Shown: piece by piece, positions 17,583 through 26,142 of the stretch
How the letters are laid out: every line of letters starts with the position of its first letter
Numbering within the stretch: the first letter of the stretch is position 1
NCBI GenBank assembly: GCA_018660835.1
Contig: JABJJN010000007.1
Location: 62,001 to 126,000, forward strand
Reading direction: 5' to 3'
Source: Gemmatimonadota bacterium
Lineage (GTDB): Bacteria > Latescibacterota > UBA2968 > UBA8231
Length of the DNA: 64,000 bases
The notes under the pieces: generated by a model
Seen by the model: the letters and a program-made list of their open reading frames with translations, nothing else
Database searches by the model: none
What the model was told of the DNA's origin: nothing
Position numbers and translations under genes: made by a program

Positions 17583-18734
17583 ATGACACAGCGTTTGTTG
17601 AACCGGTATCCATCGATCGCCGATCTGCGACGGCAGGCACACAAGCGGATCCCCCACTTTGCCTGGGAGTATCTCGACAGTGGCACGGGGGCCGATGCGT
17701 GCATGCGGCGCAATCGGGAGGCGCTTGAGGCGGTGCAGATGGTTCCACGATTCATGCGGGGTGCCATTGAACCTGACGTCGAGACGCGGTTGTTCGGTGT
17801 GGACTATGCAGTACCCTTCGGTGTGTCACCCGTGGGACTGACTGGACTCATGTGGCCCAGAGCCGAACGCATCCTCGCCCGGGCGGCTGGCAAACAACGA
17901 TTCCCATACGCACTCAGCACAGCGGCGACCGAGTCGCCTGAGGTCATTGGCCCACTGGCGAACGGCATGGGCTGGTTTCAGTTATACCCACCGCGCAGTC
18001 CGGAGATCAGGCGAGATCTGCTGCAGCGTGCACGAGATTCTGGTTTCACGACCATGCTGGTCACGGTCGACGTGCCGATTGCCAGTCGTCGCGAGCGTCA
18101 GGTGCGTGCTGGTGTTGTGGTGCCGCCAAAAATCACGCCGCTCATGCTGTATCGATGTGCGATTCGTCCCGCGTGGAGTCTGGGAACGCTGATCGCCGGC
18201 GGCAGACCGCGGTTTCGGGGTCTGGAGAAGTATCTGGACGGCAGTGATATGCGCGACATGCTGGACTTCATCGGCAAGGAGTTGGGCGGTTCCCTTGATT
18301 GGGAATATCTGCAGGCTGTGCGGGACGAATGGGATGGCCCATTGGTGCTCAAAGGCGTGCTCAGTACAGAGGAGGCGGAGCGGGCCGTGTCGATGGGTTA
18401 CGAGGGCATCATGGTATCAAACCATGGGGGCAGGCAATTTGACGGTGCCCCTGCGGCGATCTCGGTGTTGCCAACGATCGCGGCAGCTGTCGGGGACCGA
18501 GCAAAGATCCTCTTCGACAGTGGTGTTCGTGGTGGACTTGATATCGTACGCGCCCTGGCCCTGGGTGCCGATTTTGTGCTACTCGGTCGGGCCTTCATGT
18601 ATGGTGTGTCAGCCCTCGGCGGCCGGGGTGGTGATCATGTCGCACAGATTCTGCTGGCGGATCTTCAAAACAACATGATCCAACTCGGATGCAAAACGAT
18701 CCCCGAGTTGCGCGAGTGTGAGATCGTGACGTGA
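17583..18734 (+). CDS. FMN-dependent alpha-hydroxy-acid oxidase/dehydrogenase (LldD family)
   Basis: The protein has 383 residues, with an AAGAGG Shine-Dalgarno site. It starts with YPSIADLRRQAHKRIPHFAWEYLDSG, contains the FMN-contacting PVGLTGLMWP and LVTVDVPIASRRERQ segments, and the active-site signature SNHGGRQFDG followed by FDSGVRGGLDIVRALALGADFVLLGR. Members oxidise L-lactate, glycolate, mandelate or similar 2-hydroxy acids. It has close to the usual family length. It is a lone gene convergent with murA, and the substrate is not evident from context. Confidence 0.92.
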   Translation: MTQRLLNRYPSIADLRRQAHKRIPHFAWEYLDSGTGADACMRRNREALEAVQMVPRFMRGAIEPDVETRLFGVDYAVPFGVSPVGLTGLMWPRAERILARAAGKQRFPYALSTAATESPEVIGPLANGMGWFQLYPPRSPEIRRDLLQRARDSGFTTMLVTVDVPIASRRERQVRAGVVVPPKITPLMLYRCAIRPAWSLGTLIAGGRPRFRGLEKYLDGSDMRDMLDFIGKELGGSLDWEYLQAVRDEWDGPLVLKGVLSTEEAERAVSMGYEGIMVSNHGGRQFDGAPAAISVLPTIAAAVGDRAKILFDSGVRGGLDIVRALALGADFVLLGRAFMYGVSALGGRGGDHVAQILLADLQNNMIQLGCKTIPELRECEIVT

Positions 18735-18754
18735 GTCAACGTAGCGACCGATCT

Positions 18755-20047
18755 CTATGCGCCGTGAGCAGAGACCCTCGTGATGTCAGCGCCTAATTGT
18801 CGTAGTCGTTCATCGATACGCTCGTAACCTCTGTCGATCTGCTCGATGTTGGAAATCACACTCTCGCCCTCAGCGCCAAGACTGGCAATCAGCAATGCCA
18901 TGCCGGCGCGAATGTCCGGGCTCGACAGATGCTCGCCATGTAGTTTCGCGGGACCGACGACGACGGCCCGGTGTGGATCACAGAGGATGATCTTTGCACC
19001 CATTTCAATCAGGCGATCGAGCCAGAACATGCGAGACTCGAACATCTTCTCGAAGAACAACACAGTGCCACGAGACTGAGTGGCGACGACAATGGCGACA
19101 CTCATCAGGTCCGCTGGAAATCCTGGCCACGGATCGTCATCAATCTTGGGAATGGCATCACCAATGTCAGGGATGATCTCGAGCTTCTGCGATGGTGGAA
19201 TCACAAGGTCGTCGCCATCGATCTGCACATCTACACCGAGGCGTCGAAAAACCATGAGGGACCGTCGCATGTTTTGTGGCGCCGCATCTTTGATGCGGAT
19301 ATCGCCATCCGTCACTGCCGCCAACCCGATGAGACTACCCACCTCCATGTAGTCCGGGCCGATCGTGTGCTCGGCCCCATGAAGATGCTTAACGCCTTCG
19401 ATGGTCAGTTCATTGGTGCCCACACCAACAATGTTGCCACCCATCTTGTTGAGCAGTTGACACAGTTCCTGGACGTGGGGTTCACTGGCGGCATTGCGGA
19501 TCACCGTCTGGCCCGCGGCCAGTACTGCTGCCATGAGTGCATTTTCCGTCGCAGTCACGCTGCGTTCGTCGAGGAACACGTCGGCACCGTGCAACCGCTT
19601 CGGTGCCTTCAGACTGTAAATCTGATCCGTGTCGACTTCAGCACCCATCGCCTCGAGAGCCTGGATGTGCGAGTCAATCCGACGGCGGCCGATGCGATCA
19701 CCACCTGGCCGCGGGATCGTCGCCTCGCCGTGACGTGCCACGAGGGGGCCTGCAAACATGAAGGCGCCACGCACTTTGCGACACAGATCTGCTGGGAGAG
19801 CCGTCTTGTTCAGAGATCCGGCGTTGATCGTCAGTTCATTTGGGCCCCGTCGGGTCACCTGAACGCCAATATCCTGGAGAATCTCGACGATTGTGCGGAT
19901 GTCCATGATGTCAGGGACATTGCGCAATGTGACGTCTTCGTCGGTCAGCAAGGTGGCGATGAGAGTTGGCTGGGCGGCATTCTTGTTCCCTGAGGGTGTC
20001 ACGGTACCGCGCAACTGCTTGCCACCTGTAACGATCAACTGATCCAT
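18755..20047 (-). CDS. murA: UDP-N-acetylglucosamine 1-carboxyvinyltransferase, Asp-type active site
   Basis: From the ATG at 20047 the protein has 430 residues, the usual MurA length. It catalyses the first committed step of peptidoglycan synthesis, adding enolpyruvate from PEP to UDP-GlcNAc in the cytoplasm. Lys22-Asn23 in SGNKNAA and the [15 protein letters not shown] loop are present. The residue corresponding to E. coli Cys115 is Asp (residue 117), a change known to make MurA insensitive to fosfomycin (for example in Mycobacterium and Chlamydia). Upstream in-frame codons to 20176 lack homology. GGAG precedes the chosen ATG. Confidence 0.93.
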   Translation of the reverse strand: MDQLIVTGGKQLRGTVTPSGNKNAAQPTLIATLLTDEDVTLRNVPDIMDIRTIVEILQDIGVQVTRRGPNELTINAGSLNKTALPADLCRKVRGAFMFAGPLVARHGEATIPRPGGDRIGRRRIDSHIQALEAMGAEVDTDQIYSLKAPKRLHGADVFLDERSVTATENALMAAVLAAGQTVIRNAASEPHVQELCQLLNKMGGNIVGVGTNELTIEGVKHLHGAEHTIGPDYMEVGSLIGLAAVTDGDIRIKDAAPQNMRRSLMVFRRLGVDVQIDGDDLVIPPSQKLEIIPDIGDAIPKIDDDPWPGFPADLMSVAIVVATQSRGTVLFFEKMFESRMFWLDRLIEMGAKIILCDPHRAVVVGPAKLHGEHLSSPDIRAGMALLIASLGAEGESVISNIEQIDRGYERIDERLRQLGADITRVSAHGA

Positions 20048-20100
20048 GGAGCGACTCCGGTTGGATGGACGCGGGTTCTTGGGGAAGATAACGTCGCCAG

Positions 20101-20130
20101 TTGACAGCGTTCCACCGCGGACGCTACGCT
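20101..20130 (+). promoter_or_regulatory. Sigma-70-like promoter of a candidate RNA
   Basis: TTGACA (20101-20106) and TACGCT (20125-20130) are separated by 18 bases, the same spacing as the promoter at 13315. It points away from murA and is followed by no protein-coding gene on this strand. Confidence 0.5.
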
Positions 20131-20136
20131 CGCAGA

Positions 20137-20320
20137 AGATCCATTCTTCTTCTCTGCGGCCGTCAAGCGTGGGCACACACGCGAACTCGGGTTACCTACG
20201 GGAATACGTGGGTGCCTGCGGGGAAGAAAATGCGGGAATACGCGCCATCGCGGTCTCGGTGTGCTACCGTACCGCGGGCGGATCTCGAGGCGAGGGCTTT
20301 GCGGCTCTCGCCTTTCTTTT
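20137..20320 (+). ncRNA. Candidate structured non-coding RNA (rod-shaped, possibly 6S-like)
   Basis: The span runs from the predicted start of the 20101 promoter to a strong intrinsic terminator. Paired arms nest along its length: AGATCC (20137) with GGATCT (20280), CTGCGG (20154) with CCGCGG (20272), GCACAC (20173) with GTGTGC (20259), CGCGA (20180) with TCGCG (20248), and GGTGC (20211) with GCGCC (20242). Such a rod with internal bulges recalls 6S RNA, but I see no diagnostic 6S sequence, so the class remains open. No convincing reading frame exists on this strand. Confidence 0.42.
20289..20320 (+). terminator. Intrinsic terminator
   Basis: A 9-bp stem (GGCGAGGGC with GCTCTCGCC, one G-U pair) with a six-base loop is followed at once by TTTCTTTT. 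It acts on the plus strand, where no protein gene ends, which supports the RNA gene before it. Confidence 0.75.
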
Positions 20321-20326
20321 GTCCGC

Positions 20327-21391
20327 TCATTCACCTTCAGCTGGATCCGGGACGATGGGAAACCAGCCCATGAAGTCGTGCTGTTGAGCCGTATCAGTCA
20401 GCTGTATCTGATCGCCGCCGCTTGGGTCGCACGAATAGGCATTGCGATGTCCCGAGCGATTCGACACGAAACCAAGTCGATGACCATCTGGTGACCAGGC
20501 GAAGTGTCCACTGGCGCACTTGTCACCGCTGTTGCGACTGACGTTGACGATGTTGGAACCGTCAGCCTGAACAACGAAGACATCACAGAGGTCGCCTTCG
20601 AATCGATCGAAGGCCAGATGCCTCCCCGTCGAACTCCAGCGGAAGTGACCAGGCGTCCTGGCGGCCAATTCCGTACGACTACCAGTGAGATCCACTAACC
20701 AGAGACTGCTGCGCATCTGCGCGTCTCGTGGTTCATACACGACATGTTCACCATCCGGCGACCAGCGTCCGCCCATATCGCCCAAGGCAGGATTGAACGA
20801 GAGATTCGTGAGTTCACCGCCGTCTGACGGCACGGACATGATCTCCCAGTCGCCGACTCGATTCGAATCGAAGATCAACGTCGCTCCATCGGGAGACCAC
20901 TGCGGCCCGTGTTCGTCGCCGAGGCCCTCCGTCAAATTGCTTTCGTTCGATCCGTCGGCATCGACTACATAGATATCGTAGGTCCCTGCAGCATTTGAAC
21001 TGAAGGCAAGTCGCCGTCGATCAGGAGACCACTCAGGCATTCGCGGCAGAGGGGGATGATGGTTCCACAGATCGATTCTGCTGCTGTCCCTATTTGAATA
21101 CAGATAGGGTCGAACAAAGGACTCGGATCGCAGTTGGATGTCCTGCGAGGCATCGTCTCGCGCCGGATAGATGAGCTTTGTGTAGATCGCCCAACTGTGA
21201 CGAAAGCCCGGGTGATTTCGCTCGACCTCAGGGTCGAGATAGTGCATTTCCATCCGCTTACTGCCGTCTGGATTCATGATATACGTGGTGGAAGATGTTG
21301 AGTCGACGGCGGAGACGACGATCTTCGACTCAGTGCCGGCGCCAACGGGGATCGATCCGAGCAGACACATCAGAGCGATTGCACGTTTCAT
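20327..21391 (-). CDS. PD40/TolB-like beta-propeller protein, exported
   Basis: The protein has 354 residues, with a signal peptide at about 1-19. It contains repeated blades of the PD40 type (PEWSPDRRRLAFSSNAAGTYDIYVVDADGS, PQWSPDGATLIFDSNRVGDWEIM, FAWSPDGHRLGFVSNRSGHRNAYSCD). These six-bladed propellers resemble the C-terminal half of TolB and usually mediate binding in the periplasm; no enzymatic motif is seen. The ATG overlaps the DUF402 gene stop (ATGA). A second member is encoded at 40404. Confidence 0.82.
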   Translation of the reverse strand: MKRAIALMCLLGSIPVGAGTESKIVVSAVDSTSSTTYIMNPDGSKRMEMHYLDPEVERNHPGFRHSWAIYTKLIYPARDDASQDIQLRSESFVRPYLYSNRDSSRIDLWNHHPPLPRMPEWSPDRRRLAFSSNAAGTYDIYVVDADGSNESNLTEGLGDEHGPQWSPDGATLIFDSNRVGDWEIMSVPSDGGELTNLSFNPALGDMGGRWSPDGEHVVYEPRDAQMRSSLWLVDLTGSRTELAARTPGHFRWSSTGRHLAFDRFEGDLCDVFVVQADGSNIVNVSRNSGDKCASGHFAWSPDGHRLGFVSNRSGHRNAYSCDPSGGDQIQLTDTAQQHDFMGWFPIVPDPAEGE

Positions 21392-22038
21392 GGGAACCTC
21401 ACTTTTTCAGACTCGTACATGGACAGGTCGTCCCAATCTTCAGGTAGACCAGGAGGTGTCCAGGTGGGATCCGGGCACCAGGATTCCCAACCATCCGATA
21501 AGGGCGGTGCATTCGCTTCAATCTGCCGAATGGCTCGTTGCCCCTCTTGCCGCACCTCCAGTGCCATTGTCGCTGTCATCCTGCCAATTTCCACGCATAG
21601 ATCCAACTCGTCCTCGTCCTTCCATCGCCAATTCCGATCCGGATCGACGAGGATGTCCAACTGGTGATCGCGATGATCAAAGCCAAGGCGTGTTCTCTGC
21701 ATTGGACTCTGCATATTGACATACCAGCCGTAGAAATCACGATCCGCGGTCCAGCGGACCCATGTTGCCCGGCGCTCTGCGGGTCGTGTGAGAATCAGTA
21801 TCTCATGACGCCAGACCGATTCCTCCAATTGCCAGCTGCCATCCTCCCAGCGGCGCGGTGTCCCCGGCGTGTGATCATACAAGACCGCCTTCATCGTAGC
21901 CGTTGAGCGTTGCAGCCAGAGAACACTGAGATCTGCATCATCCTGGACGACGCGAACGGGCTTGACGTCGATGACACGATGGTGTTCATCCAACCCACGA
22001 AGAAGGATCACGTCGCCTGAACCGAAAAAGGTGTGCAT
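21388..22038 (-). CDS. DUF402 domain protein (FomD-like hydrolase family)
   Basis: From the ATG at 22038 the protein has 216 residues. The family core is clear: FYGWYVNMQSPMQRTRLGF, DHQLDILVDPDRNWRWKDEDEL. DUF402 proteins (FomD, YgaC and SAV relatives) include metal-dependent hydrolases of nucleotide-linked compounds. Members usually open with a short lead-in to F-GD-V-LR, which matches MHTFFGSGDVILLRGL; ATGs at 22059 and 22089 are alternatives without better ribosome sites. It is translationally coupled to the PD40 gene downstream and divergent from the methyltransferase. Confidence 0.82.
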   Translation of the reverse strand: MHTFFGSGDVILLRGLDEHHRVIDVKPVRVVQDDADLSVLWLQRSTATMKAVLYDHTPGTPRRWEDGSWQLEESVWRHEILILTRPAERRATWVRWTADRDFYGWYVNMQSPMQRTRLGFDHRDHQLDILVDPDRNWRWKDEDELDLCVEIGRMTATMALEVRQEGQRAIRQIEANAPPLSDGWESWCPDPTWTPPGLPEDWDDLSMYESEKVRFP

Positions 22039-22176
22039 ACGGCGAAGGAAAATGGCCATGTGGACATGAGCAAGCCTGAAGTGAACCATTGTTATGTCAC
22101 TGGTGTCTCACTCATAGGGTCTGATGCTGTTCCTGTCATTTCTCAGACCACTGATTTTCTCAGACCAAGGGGGCTC

Positions 22177-22950
22177 GTGTCACAACTAACACACAGTAGC
22201 GCGAACAAGAAGGCATGGTCGCATCGGGCCTACGAGGCCTGGGTGCGAGGGTACGGTGTTCCACAAGAGGCTGCAGTGGCGTTGCAAGGCGATCCCGAAT
22301 ATGTCATGCGTGAGACGTGGCGGCACTTTGGTGGGGTGAAGGGGAAGGCGATAGCGAATCTTCTCGGATCGAACGGTCGCCGTGCCGTCGCCCTGGCGCT
22401 GCTCGGTGCGGATGTCACCGTGGTGGACATCTCGGCCGAGAACAGGCGCTATGCACTCGAACTGGCCGAGGCGGCTGATGTTTCGTTGGAATATATCGTT
22501 GCTGATGTCTCAGCATGGAATGCGTCGTCCCACGCAGGTAACTTCGACTACGTGTTTCTTGAGTATGGCATCCTGCACTACTTCGTCGACTTGAGTCTGC
22601 TGACCCAGCGGATAGTGCAGATTCTGAAACCGGGTGGGCGACTGATTCTTCACGAGTTTCATCCCATCGTGAAGAAGTGTGACCCTGATCGAGACGGCGA
22701 CCGATTCTATCTTCGCGGCGACTACTTTGGCAGCGAGGTGGAAGAGAAACCAGCTCCGTACAAGGGTGAATTCTCGGCGGCGGAGATTGCAGACTTCCCA
22801 CTTGGAAAGATCACGTACTGGCAACTTGGCGAGGTGGTCACGGCTGTCTGCGACTGTGGTCTGGTGATGAAGTCGCTCAGCGAGACACCACATGCACAGC
22901 ACACGACTCTGCCGGGCACATATACTCTGGTAGCAGAGAAACCGCAATAG
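22177..22950 (+). CDS. Class I SAM-dependent methyltransferase
   Basis: The GTG at 22177, preceded by AAGGGGG, gives 257 residues and starts VSQLTHSSANKKAWSHRAYEAW, the usual N-terminus of this branch; upstream ATGs at 22033 and 22066 add unrelated residues. Motif I is degenerate (AIANLLGSNGRRAVALALLGADVTVVDIS), followed by DYVFLEYGILHYFVDLSLL and ILKPGGRLILHEFHPI. The acceptor is unknown. A hairpin lies 47 bases after the stop. Confidence 0.82.
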   Translation: MSQLTHSSANKKAWSHRAYEAWVRGYGVPQEAAVALQGDPEYVMRETWRHFGGVKGKAIANLLGSNGRRAVALALLGADVTVVDISAENRRYALELAEAADVSLEYIVADVSAWNASSHAGNFDYVFLEYGILHYFVDLSLLTQRIVQILKPGGRLILHEFHPIVKKCDPDRDGDRFYLRGDYFGSEVEEKPAPYKGEFSAAEIADFPLGKITYWQLGEVVTAVCDCGLVMKSLSETPHAQHTTLPGTYTLVAEKPQ

Positions 22951-22996
22951 AGAGCCAGTCGTGAAGTGTGCTCAAGTCTGCAGCAACGACGAGGAC

Positions 22997-23013
22997 GCGC
23001 AGTTTTCCTGCGC
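22997..23013 (+). terminator. Hairpin downstream of the methyltransferase
   Basis: GCGCAG and CTGCGC form a 6-bp stem with a TTTTC loop. No T-run follows, so it may be a weak or factor-assisted terminator. Confidence 0.3.
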
Positions 23014-23130
23014 CGATGATACCGCAATTCACACGTTTAGATCTTCCCGAAATGTCAGCGTAGCACTGATTGACTCGGTTACATGGCGTTCCCTCCTTTG
23101 GCCGCAACTCTTGAAAGGGAATGTCACGTG

Positions 23131-23874
23131 ATGCGTTACGGCGATTATCACAGCGAGGTCCTTGAGGCGCTGAAAGTGGTAGGCAGGCCAGAGTTCAGCG
23201 CCATCGTACAAGCCGACCGGAAGTCTCAGTTGCAGTATCTGGCCATACGGGCAGCAGATCTCAGAAAGGTGTTGAAGCAGGGATTTTCTTTCTACGAGCT
23301 TGATGACAGACAGATTCTCGATGTGTGGGATGATCTGTGGCAGTCCTCTCCCTATTACGATGTGATGAATGCAGGGCTGGGATATTACGGACCACGTCTG
23401 AAGAAGCAGACCGAACCCATGTATTGGGACGTGCTGAGTGGATGGAGTGCGCGAGTCGAGAATTGGGCGCACGCAGACGGGCTCTCAGGGATCTACTCGC
23501 GCCTGCTGGAGAGTTACCCAAAGTCTGTCTATCCACAGTTGCAACGCTGGAACAAGACGGACGACCAGTGGCTCCGGCGGTTGTCTTTGGTGAGTCTGAT
23601 TCACTACACGGGCAAGAATGCCGTCTTTCTGCCGCCTGGAAAGGTCCTGCCTCTCGTGAAGAACTGTGTGGAGGATGATCGTTACTTCGTGCAGAAAGCC
23701 GTCGGTTGGGTGCTGCGCGAGATGGGGCACGTGTATCCCGCTGAGATCCGTCGCTTCATCGAAACGCACTGTGCAGCGATGGGGTCAGTGAGTTTCAGTC
23801 GTGCCATTGAGCGACGCGAGGCGGCGGAGAGATCCGAGCTACGCGCGATACGTAAGGCGAAGAAGGCCGGTTGA
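23131..23874 (+). CDS. DNA alkylation repair protein, AlkD-like
   Basis: From the ATG at 23131 (AAAGGGA ten bases upstream) the protein has 247 residues; the ATG at 23083 is an alternative adding 16. HEAT-like helices with VWDDLWQSSPYYDVMNAGLGYY, WSARVENWAHADGLSGIYSRLL, WLRRLSLVSLIHYTGK and VQKAVGWVLREMGHVYP match the DNA_alkylation family. AlkD-type glycosylases remove bulky or positively charged alkylated purines without base flipping. It is convergent with the DUF6817 gene, 19 bases apart. Confidence 0.85.
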   Translation: MRYGDYHSEVLEALKVVGRPEFSAIVQADRKSQLQYLAIRAADLRKVLKQGFSFYELDDRQILDVWDDLWQSSPYYDVMNAGLGYYGPRLKKQTEPMYWDVLSGWSARVENWAHADGLSGIYSRLLESYPKSVYPQLQRWNKTDDQWLRRLSLVSLIHYTGKNAVFLPPGKVLPLVKNCVEDDRYFVQKAVGWVLREMGHVYPAEIRRFIETHCAAMGSVSFSRAIERREAAERSELRAIRKAKKAG

Positions 23875-23893
23875 ACCGAGGGCGTCTCTCGAA

Positions 23894-24436
23894 CTACTGC
23901 TGCGGCTCCTTTGCGAAGGTTCGAGCGAAGGACTCGGAGCCTATGCCACCGAGTCGCTGGGCCATGTTCTCGAATGCGTCGCGACGATAGTCCCAACTCT
24001 CAGATCGTTCCACCTGCTCGAGCCAGTCACACAGGTGGATACTCACGAGATCGTCAAAGGTCTTCTCATCCAGTTCGATCGACTCTGAAGTGAAGCGGTC
24101 GAGGATCGTATAGGGTGCCTCTCGTCGCACGACCTGCGCGTCGAAGCTGTCACGATCCATAGCACAGTTTATGTAAACGAGGTACTCGGGATACTCGCCG
24201 ATCATATCTCGAATCTCGCCACGCTTTTCCAGGGGTAGCGTAAATCCCTGGAACAGTTGTGTTCCGTAGATGGAGTGAAAGAGACCGATCCGGGCAAACT
24301 CCTCGTCAAAACCCCATTCCTTCAGATCGGTGTAAACACCGATGGCATGGGCGACGTAGGACTTCTCCGTGTGGCTGACCTGATCCGCACCAACCTCTGT
24401 GAAGTAGGTGGTGAGTTCCTTGAATGTTGGCGGCAT
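23894..24436 (-). CDS. DUF6817 domain protein (HD-like fold suspected)
   Basis: From the ATG at 24436 (AAGGA upstream) the protein has 180 residues; the 40 residues upstream to 24556 have no similarity. The conserved core is HTEKSYVAHAIGVYTDLKEWGF and IGLFHSIYGTQLF, with an internal DLVSIHLCDWLEQ helix. The His/Asp pattern recalls HD-domain enzymes, but I would not assign chemistry. The gene is divergent from the second amidohydrolase. Confidence 0.72.
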   Translation of the reverse strand: MPPTFKELTTYFTEVGADQVSHTEKSYVAHAIGVYTDLKEWGFDEEFARIGLFHSIYGTQLFQGFTLPLEKRGEIRDMIGEYPEYLVYINCAMDRDSFDAQVVRREAPYTILDRFTSESIELDEKTFDDLVSIHLCDWLEQVERSESWDYRRDAFENMAQRLGGIGSESFARTFAKEPQQ

Positions 24437-24554
24437 AGCTGCGATCCTTGTCGACAGGTGGTGTATCATCCACATCCTTGACGTAAGTTGCTCGGACCGA
24501 GTCGAACAAGGTCTCGGCCGACTGACGATCCTCTTTCTCCTGAGAGACACCCAC

Positions 24555-25805
24555 ATGGCACCTGATCACACTGTGTCTGGCAAGTTTGATCTACTACTCA
24601 CTGGAGCCACTGTTCTTGATCCGTCCCAGGACCTGCATGACTTAGTCGATGTCGGTGTCGCCGGTGGTCGTATCGCGGCAGTGGGTCACGATCTGCAAGG
24701 CGAGGCCCGGCAACAGATCGACCTGAGTGGTTGCCTGCTGACGCCTGGCTGGATCGACATCCACGCGCATGTCTATGCGGGCGCGACAACGTGGGGTGTG
24801 AGCGCCGATGCATTGTGTCTGGCGACAGGTGTCACGACGATCGTTGATGCGGGCAGCCCTGGTTGGGCATCTCTACCCGGATTTGTGGACTACATCGTGG
24901 CTCCTTCACGAACCCGCGTGCTGACCTTCGTTCATGTGTCCGGCCTCGGACTGATCTATGGCCCCATCGGCGAGTGCGAGGACATTCGTTACGTCGACCC
25001 CGAGCGCACGGCGGCTGCCATTGAGCAATGGCGCGAAGTCTGCGTCGGTGTCAAAGTGCGCCAGGGCGGTCATCAGGTTGGCGACCACGGTATTGAACCG
25101 CTGCGTCGAGCGATGCAGGCTGGTCGCTATACCAACACGCCTGTCATGGTCCACATTGCAGTGGGTGTGCCACTGGACGATGTGCTGGGTGAAATGCGAG
25201 CCGGGGACATCGTCACCCACTGCTATCAGGGTACTGGAGACGGCATTGTTGCCACCGACGGAAATGTGGAGCCCGCTGCGAGGCAGGCGAGGGCGAAGGG
25301 GGTGCTTTTCGATGTGGGACACGGCGGCGGATCTTTTCGTTTCGATGTGGCCCGCGCCGCGCTCTCTCATGATTTTGTTGCCGATGTGATCAGCACCGAC
25401 ATACATGCTCACAATATCGATGGCCCCGTATTCAGTCTCGCTGAGACGGCGTCAAAGTTGCTCAATCTCGGCGTGTCCCTTGAACAGGTCGTGCGCCAGT
25501 GCACGACGGCACCAGCGCAGGCGATCGGACGTCCGGAGTTGGGTACGCTGAAAGTGGGTGCTGTGGCGGACCTCGCTGCTTTCCATGTACGCGAGGGAGG
25601 GCAGTTCGAGTTTCGCGATGTTGCGGGAGAGGTCATGGTCGGCGAACGACGCATCGAGCCGCATCTCACGGTGCGTGATGGAACAGTCTATCGACCTCGG
25701 GAGTTGGCTGCCGAGTGCGAGGAAGCCATCGCCAGAGCTCGTCAGATGCGCGCTTTTACGGGTCGAGATTTCGCGACCCTGGGTTGGGCACCGCCCACCG
25801 GTTGA
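24555..25805 (+). CDS. Amidohydrolase/deacetylase family metallohydrolase, second paralogue
   Basis: From the ATG at 24555 the protein has 416 residues. It shows KFDLLLTGATVLDPSQDLHD, the metal site IDIHAHVY, VGVKVRQGG (likely carbamylated Lys), IVTHCYQG, FDVGHGGGSFRFD and ISTDIHAHNIDGP, in the same order as the protein at 9107. The two probably act on related N-acyl or cyclic amide substrates. Unlike the first copy, it has no BNR partner and an extra C-terminal helix (ECEEAIARARQMRAFTGRDF). Confidence 0.9.
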   Translation: MAPDHTVSGKFDLLLTGATVLDPSQDLHDLVDVGVAGGRIAAVGHDLQGEARQQIDLSGCLLTPGWIDIHAHVYAGATTWGVSADALCLATGVTTIVDAGSPGWASLPGFVDYIVAPSRTRVLTFVHVSGLGLIYGPIGECEDIRYVDPERTAAAIEQWREVCVGVKVRQGGHQVGDHGIEPLRRAMQAGRYTNTPVMVHIAVGVPLDDVLGEMRAGDIVTHCYQGTGDGIVATDGNVEPAARQARAKGVLFDVGHGGGSFRFDVARAALSHDFVADVISTDIHAHNIDGPVFSLAETASKLLNLGVSLEQVVRQCTTAPAQAIGRPELGTLKVGAVADLAAFHVREGGQFEFRDVAGEVMVGERRIEPHLTVRDGTVYRPRELAAECEEAIARARQMRAFTGRDFATLGWAPPTG

Positions 25806-25846
25806 TTCAGCGAGGTATCAGGCGACCTGGCAGGTGGGGAATAGGC

Positions 25847-26041
25847 TCAGGGCGTCTCGGGGATCGTGTCTGCGTGCTTTTCGCAGAAGCGATCCTTGCG
25901 AACCTTATTGACGCAACCTCCAAAGGAGCATGTTCCAAATCCTGGAGCGACGAGCTTGGCGTAGTGGTCGAAGCAGTACCCCTGAGAAACAGCCTTCGAG
26001 GGGCAGGATTTGATGGTGCACATGTTCGTTTGGCGATTCAT
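25847..26041 (-). CDS. Small Cys/His-rich protein with two tandem putative zinc motifs
   Basis: The protein has 64 residues, with GGAG six bases before the ATG. Two near-identical units are seen, C-x4-C-x9-C-x2-H at CTIKSCPSKAVSQGYCFDH and again at CSFGGCVNKVRKDRFCEKH. The spacing fits a treble-clef or knuckle-like zinc site in each. No family name is certain. It is probably expressed on its own, since the next gene on the same strand starts 2.5 kb upstream and ends at 26143. Confidence 0.65.
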   Translation of the reverse strand: MNRQTNMCTIKSCPSKAVSQGYCFDHYAKLVAPGFGTCSFGGCVNKVRKDRFCEKHADTIPETP

Positions 26042-26142
26042 CGATTCTCCATCTTGCTATGCGTTCGCTGGATCTTCTCTGTCAGAAGGTCATGTACTCG
26101 CACCAATTGTCAACACATAGATGGCGGTGACCGACGCTACCA

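Noticed and set aside
18971..19993. 340-codon open frame on the plus strand inside murA
   Set aside because: It lies wholly antisense to a well-supported murA, has no family similarity and no ribosome site; it is an antisense shadow of a GC-rich gene.
26108..26113. TTGACA on the minus strand upstream of the small Cys/His gene
   Set aside because: No acceptable -10 element at 16-19 bases, so it is not called a promoter.
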